NCBI RefSeq assembly: GCF_022760955.1
Contig: NZ_JAKTNU010000003.1
Location: 62,001-126,000, forward strand
Source: Thermus neutrinimicus
Lineage (GTDB): Bacteria > Deinococcota > Deinococci > Deinococcales > Thermaceae
Reading direction: 5' to 3'
DNA length: 64,000 nucleotides
A program made the translations under genes and the position numbers. The notes under the pieces are model-generated. The model made no database searches and was not told the origin of the DNA. It was given only the letters and a program-made list of their open reading frames with translations. This document shows, one piece after another, positions 10,447 through 18,689 of the stretch (its first letter is position 1; the number at the start of each line of letters is the position of its first letter).

Positions 10447-12098
10447 GCCCCCTTTGGACCTTCTTGCCCCTGGGTTTGGCCGTGGTGTCCGCTGGGACTC
10501 CCTGGCGTTTCCGGGGGCTTTCCCTCTCCGTGGGTTTGGCGGGCCTTGCGTGGGTGGCGTTGGGGGGGATGGGTTGGGCTTCGGGATGGGGCGCTCCCTA
10601 CCTCTACCTGCTCCTCCTCGGGGCTTTGACCTTGGGCCTTGCCCCCTACCTTCCTGCCTACTTGGCCCTTCACCCCCGTGAGGCGCACCTCTATGCCCTT
10701 CTCATTCCCCTTTTCTTGGCTAGCATGGCGGGGGTGGCCTTGACCTCCCCCGGGTTTGGCTTCCTCTTTTTGTGGGAGGGCATGGCCCTTTTGGGCTATT
10801 TTCTGATCGCCCTCGAGGGGCCAAACGCCCTGGCAGGGGCCCGGGCCTTTTTCCTGGCGAGCCGCCTTTCGGGGGCTGGGCTTTACCTGGCCTTTCTGGG
10901 ACACGCGCACCTTGGGGCCGATTGGGTGTGGGCTGGGCTTCTTTTGGGCTTTGGGGTGAAGGCGGCCCTCTTCCCCTTCCACACCTGGTTGCCCCAGGCC
11001 CACCCGGTGGCCATCAGCCCGGTTTCGGCCCTGCTTTCTGGGGCCATGACCAAGCTGGGCCTTCTCGGCTTGTACCAGTCCCAGCACTGGTTCGGCCCAC
11101 CCCCACCTTGGGTGGGGTGGGTTTTGCTCCTCCTGGGCCTTTCAGGTGCGGTGTATGCCTTGGTGCGGGGCCTGGGGGAGGAGGATCTTAAGGGGGCATT
11201 GGCCTACTCCAGCGTGGAAAACCTGGGCCTCATGCTTTCCGCCTTGGGGGCCTATTTTCTGAAACCCATACCCCTGCTCCTGGGGGCCTTCTTCCTTCAC
11301 CAGGTGGCCCACGCCCTGTTCAAAGGGCTCCTTTTCCTGGGGGCAGGTACCTTGGCAGAGCGGCGGATTTCCCATCTGGGCGGGCTTTTCCGCAAGGCCC
11401 CTGAGCTTGGAGCCCTTGCCTTGTGGGGGATGGTGGCAGGGGCAGGCCTCCCTCCTGGCCCGGTTTTTCTTGCGGAGTGGCAGCTTTACCAAGGCTTGCT
11501 GCAAGGGCCTTTCCTTGTTCCCTTGGCCGCCGGAGCCTTGGCCTTGGTGGGGGCCTTGGCCCTGTATTTTTACGTGCGCCTTTTCGGGTTGGCCTTTTTG
11601 GGCCTGCCTCGAGGCGAGGTGGAAGTGTACCGGAGCCAGGGTATGCACCTGGGTCTTGGGGTTTTGGCGGGGCTCCTCCTCCTATTAGCCTTGGCGCCCG
11701 GACTGGTCCTGGAGCCCCTTGGGGTTCGCACCTACCCTAACTGGGTTCTCCTTACTCTTCTTGGGGTTCTGGCTGGGGCGTTTTACCGGGGCCTTCTCCG
11801 GAGGCCCATGCGGGTATACGGAACCTGGGACTGCGGTTTCCACCCCCTCACCCCTAGAATGCAACCTAACGGCCTGGGCTTCGCCGAACCGGCCCTTCGC
11901 CTTTTCCCGTTCCTTCGCCTCCAGGTGGGGGAGCGTCCCCATCTGGAGGAACCCTTGGCCGAGGTATATCCCGGAATGGGGCACCTCTACGCCCGCCTTG
12001 CAGCCTTGGTGCAAACCCTGCAGTCGGGAAGCCTGCACCTTTACCTTCTCCTGCAGCTCCTCACCTTAGTGGTGGTTCTGGGGGTGGTCTTGCTATGA
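10443..12098 (+). CDS. HyfB/HycC-like membrane antiporter-type subunit
   Basis: 551 residues, almost entirely transmembrane (about 14-15 segments). It belongs to the NuoL/M/N-Mrp antiporter superfamily: FLFLWEGMALLGYFLIALEG carries the conserved Glu in helix 5, GFGVKAALFPFHTWLPQAHPVAISPVSALLSG the helix 7-8 Lys and broken-helix motif, and AYSSVENLGLM and LFKGLLFLGAGT the later conserved helices. A long C-terminal portion (TWDCGFHPLTPRMQP) is as in HyfB/HycC of formate hydrogenlyases. Proton- or sodium-pumping residues look intact. It is the first of six overlapping structural genes. Confidence 0.88.
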   Translation: MSPLWTFLPLGLAVVSAGTPWRFRGLSLSVGLAGLAWVALGGMGWASGWGAPYLYLLLLGALTLGLAPYLPAYLALHPREAHLYALLIPLFLASMAGVALTSPGFGFLFLWEGMALLGYFLIALEGPNALAGARAFFLASRLSGAGLYLAFLGHAHLGADWVWAGLLLGFGVKAALFPFHTWLPQAHPVAISPVSALLSGAMTKLGLLGLYQSQHWFGPPPPWVGWVLLLLGLSGAVYALVRGLGEEDLKGALAYSSVENLGLMLSALGAYFLKPIPLLLGAFFLHQVAHALFKGLLFLGAGTLAERRISHLGGLFRKAPELGALALWGMVAGAGLPPGPVFLAEWQLYQGLLQGPFLVPLAAGALALVGALALYFYVRLFGLAFLGLPRGEVEVYRSQGMHLGLGVLAGLLLLLALAPGLVLEPLGVRTYPNWVLLTLLGVLAGAFYRGLLRRPMRVYGTWDCGFHPLTPRMQPNGLGFAEPALRLFPFLRLQVGERPHLEEPLAEVYPGMGHLYARLAALVQTLQSGSLHLYLLLQLLTLVVVLGVVLL

Positions 12099-12949
12099 CA
12101 GCGGCCTTGGCCTTATTGTTGGCTCCGCTTTTTTCGGGAAGCGTCAAGTGGTTAAAGGCGCGGCTTACCCAACGGCAGGGGCTTAGCCCTTTAATGGAGT
12201 ACCGGAACCTGGCCAAGCTTTGGCGCAAGGTCTGGATAAGGCCCCATACCACCACCCCCGTTTTCCTCCTCGGGCCCATCCTGGCCCTTTTGGGAACCGT
12301 GGGGGCTTTGGTCCTGTTGCCTGTCCTCCCCGGGCCGGCCTTCAAGGGGGACTTCCTCCTCGCCCTTTACCTCCTTGGCCTCGGGCGTTTTTTTCAAATG
12401 CTGGCGGCCCTAGATGCGGGCAGCAGTTTTGGAGCCCAGGGAAGTTACCGGGAAGGTGTGGTCACGGTGTTGGCGGAGCCTGGGACCCTTATGGCCATAG
12501 CGGGGGCAATCCTCTTGGGGGACGGGTTTTCCCTTAGCGGTTTACCCGAGCTTGGGGTGGAAAACAGCTTGGTGCTGTTGCTGGCCCTGGCTTCCCTTGC
12601 CCTGGCCCTCCTGGCTGAGGGAGCCAGGATGCCGGTGGATGATCCCACCACCCACCTGGAGCTCACCATGGTCCACGAGGCGCAGGTGCTGGACCACAGC
12701 GGGCCTCTTTTGGCCCTGTATGAGCTTGCAGGGTCGCTCAAGATGCTGTTCTATGCGGGCCTGATGGCCTTGTTGCTGCCGGGGTTCAAGCCCCTGGTCT
12801 TCCTGGGGGTGGTGGTGGCCTGGGTCTTGGCGTTGGCCTACCTGGAGACCTACGGGGTAAAGCTCCGCTATCTGAGGCTTCCCGACTTCCTTTCGTACAA
12901 TACCCTTTTCGGGGTGCTGGCGCTTCTGGGGGCGGTATGGCGCTTCTAA
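12095..12949 (+). CDS. HyfC/HycD-like (NuoH family) membrane subunit
   Basis: 284 residues, about eight membrane segments. It is the homologue of NuoH, the subunit that joins membrane and peripheral arms in complex I and membrane-bound hydrogenases. GPLLQ-type N-terminal features are reduced to LMEYRNLAKLWRK. The key cytoplasmic loop EGARMPVDDPTTHLELTMVHEAQVLDHSG is well preserved and is characteristic of HyfC/HycD. The start overlaps the previous stop by four bases (ATGA). Confidence 0.88.
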   Translation: MTAALALLLAPLFSGSVKWLKARLTQRQGLSPLMEYRNLAKLWRKVWIRPHTTTPVFLLGPILALLGTVGALVLLPVLPGPAFKGDFLLALYLLGLGRFFQMLAALDAGSSFGAQGSYREGVVTVLAEPGTLMAIAGAILLGDGFSLSGLPELGVENSLVLLLALASLALALLAEGARMPVDDPTTHLELTMVHEAQVLDHSGPLLALYELAGSLKMLFYAGLMALLLPGFKPLVFLGVVVAWVLALAYLETYGVKLRYLRLPDFLSYNTLFGVLALLGAVWRF

Positions 12950-13569
12950 ACACCTTGGTCCTGGCGATCCTGTCCACAGGTTTCTTGATGGTGAGCCGCC
13001 GTAGCCTGGACGCCATCATTCGGCTCTACGCCCTGCAGAACATCCTCTTGGCCCTGGTTTCCTTTGGGCTTGCTGGGGGAGAGCTGCACTTCGTGTTGGC
13101 CGGTCTGGCCCTCTTCGCGGTTAAGGGGGTGCTCATACCCTGGTATCTGTTTTGGCTTATAGATCGCCTCGAGGTGAGCCACGAGGTGGAGGGGTACCTG
13201 TCCGTTTCCCTCTCCCTCCTTTTGGCGGGGCTTCTGACCGCCTTAGCCTTCCGGGTGGGGGAGGCCTTTGTCCTTCCCGAGGCTCCCTTGCCCCAAGGGG
13301 TGCCCGTGGCCCTGTCCTTGGTGCTTCTGGGAGTCCTTTCCATGGTGAGCCGCAAGAAGGCGATAAGCCAGGTTCTGGGCTTCCTAGCGCTGGAGAACGG
13401 GGTTTTCCTCATGGCCCTTTCCGAAAGCCACGGCTTGCCCCTCTTCGTGGAGTTGGGGGTGGCCTTGGATGCCTTCGCCGCCGTGTTCCTGGCGGGGATC
13501 CTCATCTTCCGCATCAAGGGGGAAATGGGGCATGTGGATACCGCGCGGATGCGCTCACTAAGGGGGTAA
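12937..13569 (+). CDS. HyfE-like membrane subunit (NuoK-related)
   Basis: 210 residues with six to seven hydrophobic helices. LYALQNILLALVSFGLAG and ISQVLGFLALENGVFLMALS are two NuoK-like halves, the second with the conserved Glu in the membrane, as in HyfE. The final cytoplasmic tail is short and charged (RIKGEMGHVDTARMRSLRG). It overlaps the HyfC-like gene by 13 bases and the HyfF-like gene by one base, so the operon is translationally coupled. Confidence 0.85.
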   Translation: MALLNTLVLAILSTGFLMVSRRSLDAIIRLYALQNILLALVSFGLAGGELHFVLAGLALFAVKGVLIPWYLFWLIDRLEVSHEVEGYLSVSLSLLLAGLLTALAFRVGEAFVLPEAPLPQGVPVALSLVLLGVLSMVSRKKAISQVLGFLALENGVFLMALSESHGLPLFVELGVALDAFAAVFLAGILIFRIKGEMGHVDTARMRSLRG

Positions 13570-14918
13570 TGGTGCTGTATCTTCTCGTCCTCTTACCCTT
13601 GGGGGTCTTCCTGGCCCGCAAGGAGGCCAGCCTGTTGGTGCGGCTTTCCGTTTTCGTGCCCCTCCTCAGCTTCCTTCTGGCCCCTTTCCTCCTGGGTGCG
13701 GCAGCCGGGCCTTTCCGGCTGGATGGGGTGGGGCTCTTCTATCTCCTTCTGACCGACCTGATCTACGCCCTGGTGGCGCTTTTTGCCCGGGGCTACTTTG
13801 CCCGGGAGGAGGCCTGGCGGTTCTACTGGGCGGGTGCCCTTTTCCTGGCCTCGGCCCATGGGGCGTACCTGGCCCACAATCTGGGCATGCTCTGGGTTTT
13901 CGTGGAGGGTAGCACCCTGGCCTCGGCCCTTCTGGTCTACCACAAAGGGGGGGCCCGGCCCCTCGAGGCCACCTGGAAATACCTCATGCTGGGCAGCGTG
14001 GGGATCGCCATGGGGCTCATCGGGGTCATCCTGGTCTACGCCCTGGTGGGCGGGGCCACCCTGGACTGGGGGGAGGTCCGGTCCCTGGTGGGAGAGGCCA
14101 ACCCTGAGGGGCTCAAGGTGGCCTTCGCCCTCCTCTTGGTGGGCTTTGGGACCAAGGTGGGGCTTTTCCCCTTGCAGGCGTGGCTCCCTGATGCCCACGC
14201 CGAGGCCCCGGGGCCGGCCTCGGCTTTGCTTTCGGGAACCCTCCTCAACGTGGCCTTTTACGCCCTTCTCCGCTACGCCGCCATCATGCAGGCGGCGGGG
14301 CTCTTCCCCTTTTCTTCGAGCCTTTTCCTAACCTTCGGCCTGCTTACCCTTTTGTTTGCGGCTCTTTTCCTCTTTGGACAAAAAGAGTACAAGAGACTTC
14401 TCGCCTACTCCAGCATGGAGCACATGGGCCTAGCGGTCTTCGCCTTGGGTTTGGGACTGCCCTGGCTGGCCCTTTTCCATACCCTGGCGCACTCCGTGGC
14501 CAAGACCTTGGCCTTTCTGGCGGCCAGCGGTATCCTGTCTGTCACGCACGCCAAGGAGGTGGGGCGGGTAGGCGGGCTGGTCTTCCACCTCCCGGCTTTG
14601 GGGATCCCCTACGTCCTAGCCTTGGCGGCCTTGGGGGGCCTGCCTCCTTTTCCCCTCTTCTTCGCCGAGTTCAAGGCGGTGGAGGCGGCCATGCGCTGGC
14701 CTGGGCTGGCGGGGCTCTACCTTTTTGGCCTGGGTATGGCGTTTGCTGGCCTCCTTTCTCCCATGGCCCAGATGGGCTTCGGTAAGGGGAAGCCCCTTAG
14801 GGGACAGGGCCTGGACCTCTGGATTCTGTGGTTGCTCTTGGGCATCCTGGTGATCCTCGGCGTGTTCCCGGGGATGGAGGTGTTTAAGGGATTGGAGGTG
14901 GTGCTGTGGGGAAAGTGA
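13569..14918 (+). CDS. HyfF-like membrane antiporter-type subunit
   Basis: 449 residues, a second NuoL/M-N family protein with about 13 helices. LGMLWVFVEGSTLASALLVYH includes the helix 5 Glu, GFGTKVGLFPLQAWLPDAHAEAPGPASALLSG the Lys and proline-rich segments, and AYSSMEHMGLAVFALGLG the helix 8-9 motif, matching HyfF/NuoN-like subunits. The ATG at 13569 shares its A with the TAA of the HyfE-like gene; the frame is also open far upstream, but that part lies inside hyfE. Two such antiporter subunits suggest more than one translocation site. Confidence 0.88.
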   Translation: MVLYLLVLLPLGVFLARKEASLLVRLSVFVPLLSFLLAPFLLGAAAGPFRLDGVGLFYLLLTDLIYALVALFARGYFAREEAWRFYWAGALFLASAHGAYLAHNLGMLWVFVEGSTLASALLVYHKGGARPLEATWKYLMLGSVGIAMGLIGVILVYALVGGATLDWGEVRSLVGEANPEGLKVAFALLLVGFGTKVGLFPLQAWLPDAHAEAPGPASALLSGTLLNVAFYALLRYAAIMQAAGLFPFSSSLFLTFGLLTLLFAALFLFGQKEYKRLLAYSSMEHMGLAVFALGLGLPWLALFHTLAHSVAKTLAFLAASGILSVTHAKEVGRVGGLVFHLPALGIPYVLALAALGGLPPFPLFFAEFKAVEAAMRWPGLAGLYLFGLGMAFAGLLSPMAQMGFGKGKPLRGQGLDLWILWLLLGILVILGVFPGMEVFKGLEVVLWGK

Positions 14919-16237
14919 GGGAGGCCCTGCGCGAGGGAAGGCCTGTGGCGCTTTTCCCTTATGGGGACCGGGTGGTTTTGTGGGTGGAGTACCCGGGGGG
15001 CGAGAAGGGGGTTTTAGGCCCCACCCAGGCCTTTTTCTTGGGAGAGAGGAGGCGCTTTCCCAGTCTGGCCGCCGAGTTTCCCGCTCTGGATTGGTTTGAG
15101 CGGGCCCTTTGGGAGAGGGGTTTTGAGCCGGTGGGGCACCCCGGGTTGAAACCCCTCAGGCGGCACGATCTTCCCCACACCTTCCGGGAGTTTCCCCACC
15201 TCCACGAGGTGCCTGTGGGACCGGTGCACGCGGGGATCATCGAACCCGGGCACTTCCGGTTTAGCGTTTTGGGCGAGCGGATCGTGAACCTGGAAATCCG
15301 CCTGGGTTACCAGCACCGGGGCCTGCTTTCCCTCATGCCGGGCAAAGGGGCTGAGGCCGCGCTCCTTCTGGTGGAGCGGGCGGGGATTGAGCCCGTAGCC
15401 CACGCCATGGCCTTTGCCGAGGCCTGGGAAAGGGCCTTGGGGTGGGGGGCTCCTCCTAGGGCGCAGTACCTTCGCCGGGCAGCCCTGGAGTTGGAGCGGG
15501 CCTTTGGTCATCTGGGACACCTGGCTGGGCTCTTCACCGACATCGGCTACGCCTACGGGGCCACCCAGGTGGGGCGGATCCGGGCTCTTTTGCAGGGGGA
15601 ACTGGACCGGCTAACCGGCCACCGCTACGGGAGAAACTTCATAAGGGTTGGGGGGGTGTGGCGGGAGGGCCAGCCGGACCTCGAGGTCATCGCCGCCCAT
15701 CGGGAGGAGCTGGCCCGCCTATTGCCCAGGCTTCTCAAAAATCCCCAGGTACTGGACCGTATGCGTTATGTGGGGGAGGTGCGCCGGGCTGAGGCCTTGG
15801 CCTTGGGTTTTGTGGGCCCGACGGCCCGGGCCAGCGGGGTGGGGAGGGACCTCAGGCAGGACGACCCCCTTTACCCCGGGTTTACTCCCGTGGTGCGCCA
15901 GGGGGGGGATGTGCTGTCCCGGGCGCAGGTGTATGCCGAGGAGGGCCTTAAGGCCCTGGAGTATGCTCTTTTCTTCCTTCGCCATCTTCCCGCAGGGCCT
16001 TTGGCCCTGGATCCCCCACCGGGAGAGGGCGAGGCCTTGGCCCGGGTGGAGGCAGGAAGGGGTGAGGTGGTGTGGTTTGTCCGGGTGGAGGCTGGGAGGG
16101 TGGTCGTGGCCGAAGGGGTGGACCCAAGCTTCAAGAACTGGCGGGCTTTGGAGCTTGCGGTCCGGGGGGAGGGTTTGCCAGACTTCCCCCTTTGCAACAA
16201 GTCCTTTGACCTCGCCTATGCGGGAAGTGACCTTTAG
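14906..16237 (+). CDS. HyfG/HycE-like large subunit lacking all NiFe cysteine ligands
   Basis: 443 residues. A short NuoC-like N-terminal region (1-95) precedes a NuoD/hydrogenase-large-subunit domain. GPVHAGIIEPGHFRFSVLGE and NLEIRLGYQHRG place it in the HycE/EchE family. Where hydrogenases have the first NiFe motif (ERxCGxC then an AH pair), this protein reads VERAGIEPVAHAMAF at about residue 156. Where they end DPCxxC, it reads SFDLAYAGSDL. The only cysteine in the protein is C430, outside both motifs. It therefore cannot bind a NiFe centre. This matches the group known as energy-converting hydrogenase-related (Ehr) complexes. No hydrogenase maturation genes are nearby. Confidence 0.88.
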   Translation: MGKVREALREGRPVALFPYGDRVVLWVEYPGGEKGVLGPTQAFFLGERRRFPSLAAEFPALDWFERALWERGFEPVGHPGLKPLRRHDLPHTFREFPHLHEVPVGPVHAGIIEPGHFRFSVLGERIVNLEIRLGYQHRGLLSLMPGKGAEAALLLVERAGIEPVAHAMAFAEAWERALGWGAPPRAQYLRRAALELERAFGHLGHLAGLFTDIGYAYGATQVGRIRALLQGELDRLTGHRYGRNFIRVGGVWREGQPDLEVIAAHREELARLLPRLLKNPQVLDRMRYVGEVRRAEALALGFVGPTARASGVGRDLRQDDPLYPGFTPVVRQGGDVLSRAQVYAEEGLKALEYALFFLRHLPAGPLALDPPPGEGEALARVEAGRGEVVWFVRVEAGRVVVAEGVDPSFKNWRALELAVRGEGLPDFPLCNKSFDLAYAGSDL

Positions 16238-16245
16238 GGGATGCC

Positions 16246-17034
16246 ATGAGCTTGCTGTACACGCTTAAGGTGGGAAATTTGGCCCGCAAGCTGGAGGATA
16301 TCCTTAAAGTTCCCCAGCACGCTTTCGGCTACCCTTTGCTGAAGCCGGAGGGCTTGACCCCGGGGGTTCGAGAGGGGCTAATGCGACTTTGCCCGAGCGG
16401 GGCTTTTGCGGAGGCAGAAGGGATTTTCAGCCTGGACCTCGCCCGGTGCGTGGGGTGTGGGCGGTGCGCCTTGGCGTACCCTCTAGGGGTGGGGGAGATG
16501 AGGTCCCTCGAGGTGGCCGTAACCCGCAAGGAGGACCTGGTTCAGCAGGTCGATCTAGAAAGGGGAGGGTTTTTGGACCCAGGCCCTGCCCCCGCTCCCC
16601 GGCGAGAGCTTCGCTTACCCACCCTAGCCTTTCGCGAGGTGAGCGCCGGGGACACGGGCCTTACCGATTCGGAGATTGCCCTTCTTAACAACCCATTTAA
16701 CGACATGGGCCGCTTTGGGTTCCAGGTGGTGGCTTCGCCCCGGCACGCCGACGCTCTTCTGGTCACGGGTCCGGTGAGCCGCAACATGGCCGAGGCCCTA
16801 AGGCGCACTTACGAGGCCATGCCAGAGCCGAAAGGGGTGGTAGCGGTGGGCAACGAGGCCATCTCGGGTGGGGTGTTTGCAGGAAGTTCCCAGGTTTTGG
16901 CCGGCGTGGACAAGGTGGTGCCTGTGGACGTGTACGTGCCTGGGGATCCACCAAGGCCCGGAGCCATCCTCCACGCCTTGATGCTTTTGGTGGGCCGCAT
17001 GACCCAGCGGCTGGTAGGGGGGGTTTTGCGTTAA
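16246..17034 (+). CDS. Fused ferredoxin / HyfI-NuoB-like small subunit lacking proximal-cluster cysteines
   Basis: 262 residues. Residues about 25-90 form a reduced bacterial ferredoxin domain with LCPSGA (C49) and CVGCGRC (C68, C71, C74). The first three cysteines of motif 1 are absent and the last of motif 2 is Tyr, leaving exactly one potential [4Fe-4S] site. Residues about 125-262 are NuoB/HyfI-like: DMGRFGFQVVASPRHADALLVTGPV and PVDVYVPGDPP. The four N2/proximal-cluster cysteines are replaced: CxxC region by TGLTD, GxC by GNE, and PGCPP by PGDPP. The gene begins 8 bases after the large subunit. Confidence 0.88.
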   Translation: MSLLYTLKVGNLARKLEDILKVPQHAFGYPLLKPEGLTPGVREGLMRLCPSGAFAEAEGIFSLDLARCVGCGRCALAYPLGVGEMRSLEVAVTRKEDLVQQVDLERGGFLDPGPAPAPRRELRLPTLAFREVSAGDTGLTDSEIALLNNPFNDMGRFGFQVVASPRHADALLVTGPVSRNMAEALRRTYEAMPEPKGVVAVGNEAISGGVFAGSSQVLAGVDKVVPVDVYVPGDPPRPGAILHALMLLVGRMTQRLVGGVLR

Positions 17035-17043
17035 GCTCTTGCC

Positions 17044-18102
17044 ATGGACTGGCTCCTCACCCCGGGTCCTGTGCGGCTTCATCCCAAGGCGCTGGAAGCC
17101 CTTTCCCATCCGCAGCTTCACCATCGGACCGAGCCCGCCAAGGCGCTTTTCCTCAAGGCCCGAGGCCTTCTTCGGGAAGCCTTCCGCACACAAGGCGAGG
17201 TCCTCATCCTCACGGGAAGCGGCACCCTGGCCATGGAAGCCTTGGTGTGGAATCTCTTCTCCCCTGGGGAAAGGGTGTTGGTACCGGTCTACGGCAAGTT
17301 TTCCGAGCGCTTCGCCGAGATTGCGGAAAGCGCGGGCCTCCAGGTGGACCGGCTGGAGCTTCCCTACGGGGAGGTGCCAAGCCCGGACCAGGTGGCCAGG
17401 CCCGGTTACCATGGGTTGCTTTTGGTTCACTCGGAGACCTCCACGGGGGCCATGGTGGATCTTCCCAGCCTGGCGCGGGCCTTCAAGGAGGTAAACCCCG
17501 GGGGGCTGGTGGGAGCCGACATGGTGACGAGCCTTTTGGTGCGGGAGGTGGCCCTCGAGGCCTGGGGTGTGGACGCCGCCGTTTCCGGTAGCCAAAAGGG
17601 GCTCATGTGCCCCCCGGGGCTGGGCTTCGTGGCCCTAAGCCCCGGAGCCCTGGAACGCCTGCGGCCCCGAGGCTACTACCTGAACCTTTCCCGGGAGCTC
17701 AAGGCCCAGCGGGAAGGGGAAAGCGCCTGGACCCCGGCCATCAACCTGGTGGGGGCGGTGGCGGCGGTGCTGGAGGAGGTGTTGCCCAAGCTTCCCCAAC
17801 ACCTGGCCCTCAAGGCCTGGCAGAACGACCTTCTGTATCGGGTGGGAGCGGAGCTTTGGCTAGGTCCTGTGCCCAAGGTCCCAAGTCCGGCGGTGGCGGC
17901 CTTTTACCTGCCCGAGGGGGTTTCCTACCGGGCGGTGAAGGAGGCCTTTGCCCGCAGGCAGGCGGTGATCGCCGGGGGTCAGGGGCCTTTGAAGGGCAGG
18001 GTGTTCCGGCTTTCCCTCATGGGTTATTACGACCGCTACGAGGCCCTGGGGGTGGCGGCCCTTTTCAGGGAAGCTTTTGCCGATATTCTTCCAGCCTCCT
18101 GA
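17044..18102 (+). CDS. Class V PLP-dependent aminotransferase
   Basis: 352 residues. LLTPGPVRLHP opens the alanine-glyoxylate/serine-pyruvate aminotransferase subgroup, ILTGSGTLAMEALVWNL binds the cofactor phosphate, GLVGADMVTSLL supplies the Asp that contacts the pyridine nitrogen, and SGSQKGLMCPPGLGF contains the Schiff-base Lys. The substrate cannot be read from sequence; serine-glyoxylate, alanine-glyoxylate or phosphoserine are all possible. It starts 9 bases after the hydrogenase-like small subunit, so it is probably the last gene of that operon. Some members are labelled soluble hydrogenase subunit in databases, which I treat as a misnomer. Confidence 0.88.
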   Translation: MDWLLTPGPVRLHPKALEALSHPQLHHRTEPAKALFLKARGLLREAFRTQGEVLILTGSGTLAMEALVWNLFSPGERVLVPVYGKFSERFAEIAESAGLQVDRLELPYGEVPSPDQVARPGYHGLLLVHSETSTGAMVDLPSLARAFKEVNPGGLVGADMVTSLLVREVALEAWGVDAAVSGSQKGLMCPPGLGFVALSPGALERLRPRGYYLNLSRELKAQREGESAWTPAINLVGAVAAVLEEVLPKLPQHLALKAWQNDLLYRVGAELWLGPVPKVPSPAVAAFYLPEGVSYRAVKEAFARRQAVIAGGQGPLKGRVFRLSLMGYYDRYEALGVAALFREAFADILPAS

Positions 18103-18655
18103 GCATCTCTTCCCGGGTGTAGACTGCCCTGGCCCCGCCCACCAGTTTGGGGCGGGTCTTGGCGGCGATGAGCACCGCCTCGCCGATCCTGCGTAGGGAA
18201 AGCCTAAGGGGCACGGCCACGGGGCGCAGGTGCATGCCGATGAGAACCCCCCCGATGTCCATTCCCCCATGGGCCTGGGCCCTCAAGGACTCCACCATCA
18301 CGGGGTCCTGGAAGCGGAGGAAGGCGGCCGTGGCCAGGCTTCCTCCCGCCTTGGGATGGGGGAAGACGCTGACCTCCTCCAGGCCGTAGGTAAGGGCTGC
18401 TTCCCTTTCCACCACCAGGGCCCGGTTCAGGTGCTCGCACCCCTGGACGGCCACCCATATCCCCCGTTCCAGTAGAGGGGGCAGAAGCCCCTCGAGGAGG
18501 GACTCGGCCACCTCGAGGCTGGGTTTCGTTCCCACCTTCTCCCCCAGGACCTCACTGGTGGAGCCCCCCAGGACGAAGAGGCTTCCCCTGGGCATGGGGA
18601 AGAGGTCCAAGAATTCCAAAATGGCCCCCTCTGCTGCCTTGCGGATACCTTCCAT
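18065..18655 (-). CDS. UPF0340 (YwlG/DUF436) family protein
   Basis: 196 residues. LFVLGGSTSEVLGEKVGTKPS, VAVQGCEHLNRALVVERE and HGGMDIGGVLIGMHLRPVAVPLR are the hallmarks of the UPF0340 family (TIGR01440). The fold is known to be alpha/beta, but the function is not established. Its end overlaps the convergent aminotransferase by 38 bases. It is the last gene of the minus-strand run that includes ubiA, panD, rqcH and trmI. Confidence 0.88.
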   Translation of the reverse strand: MEGIRKAAEGAILEFLDLFPMPRGSLFVLGGSTSEVLGEKVGTKPSLEVAESLLEGLLPPLLERGIWVAVQGCEHLNRALVVEREAALTYGLEEVSVFPHPKAGGSLATAAFLRFQDPVMVESLRAQAHGGMDIGGVLIGMHLRPVAVPLRLSLRRIGEAVLIAAKTRPKLVGGARAVYTREEMLRRLEEYRQKLP

Positions 18656-18689
18656 GCTAGGCCTCCACCTACATTCTAGACCCCAGGCC

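Noticed and set aside
10443-17034. Annotation as a functional formate hydrogenlyase or NiFe hydrogenase
   Set aside because: All four NiFe cysteines and all proximal-cluster cysteines are missing and no maturation genes are present.
10443-17034. Annotation as respiratory complex I (nuo) genes
   Set aside because: The large subunit has a HycE-type fused layout, only two antiporter-like subunits are present, and no NuoE, F or G homologues are seen; order and motifs match Hyf/Ehr better.
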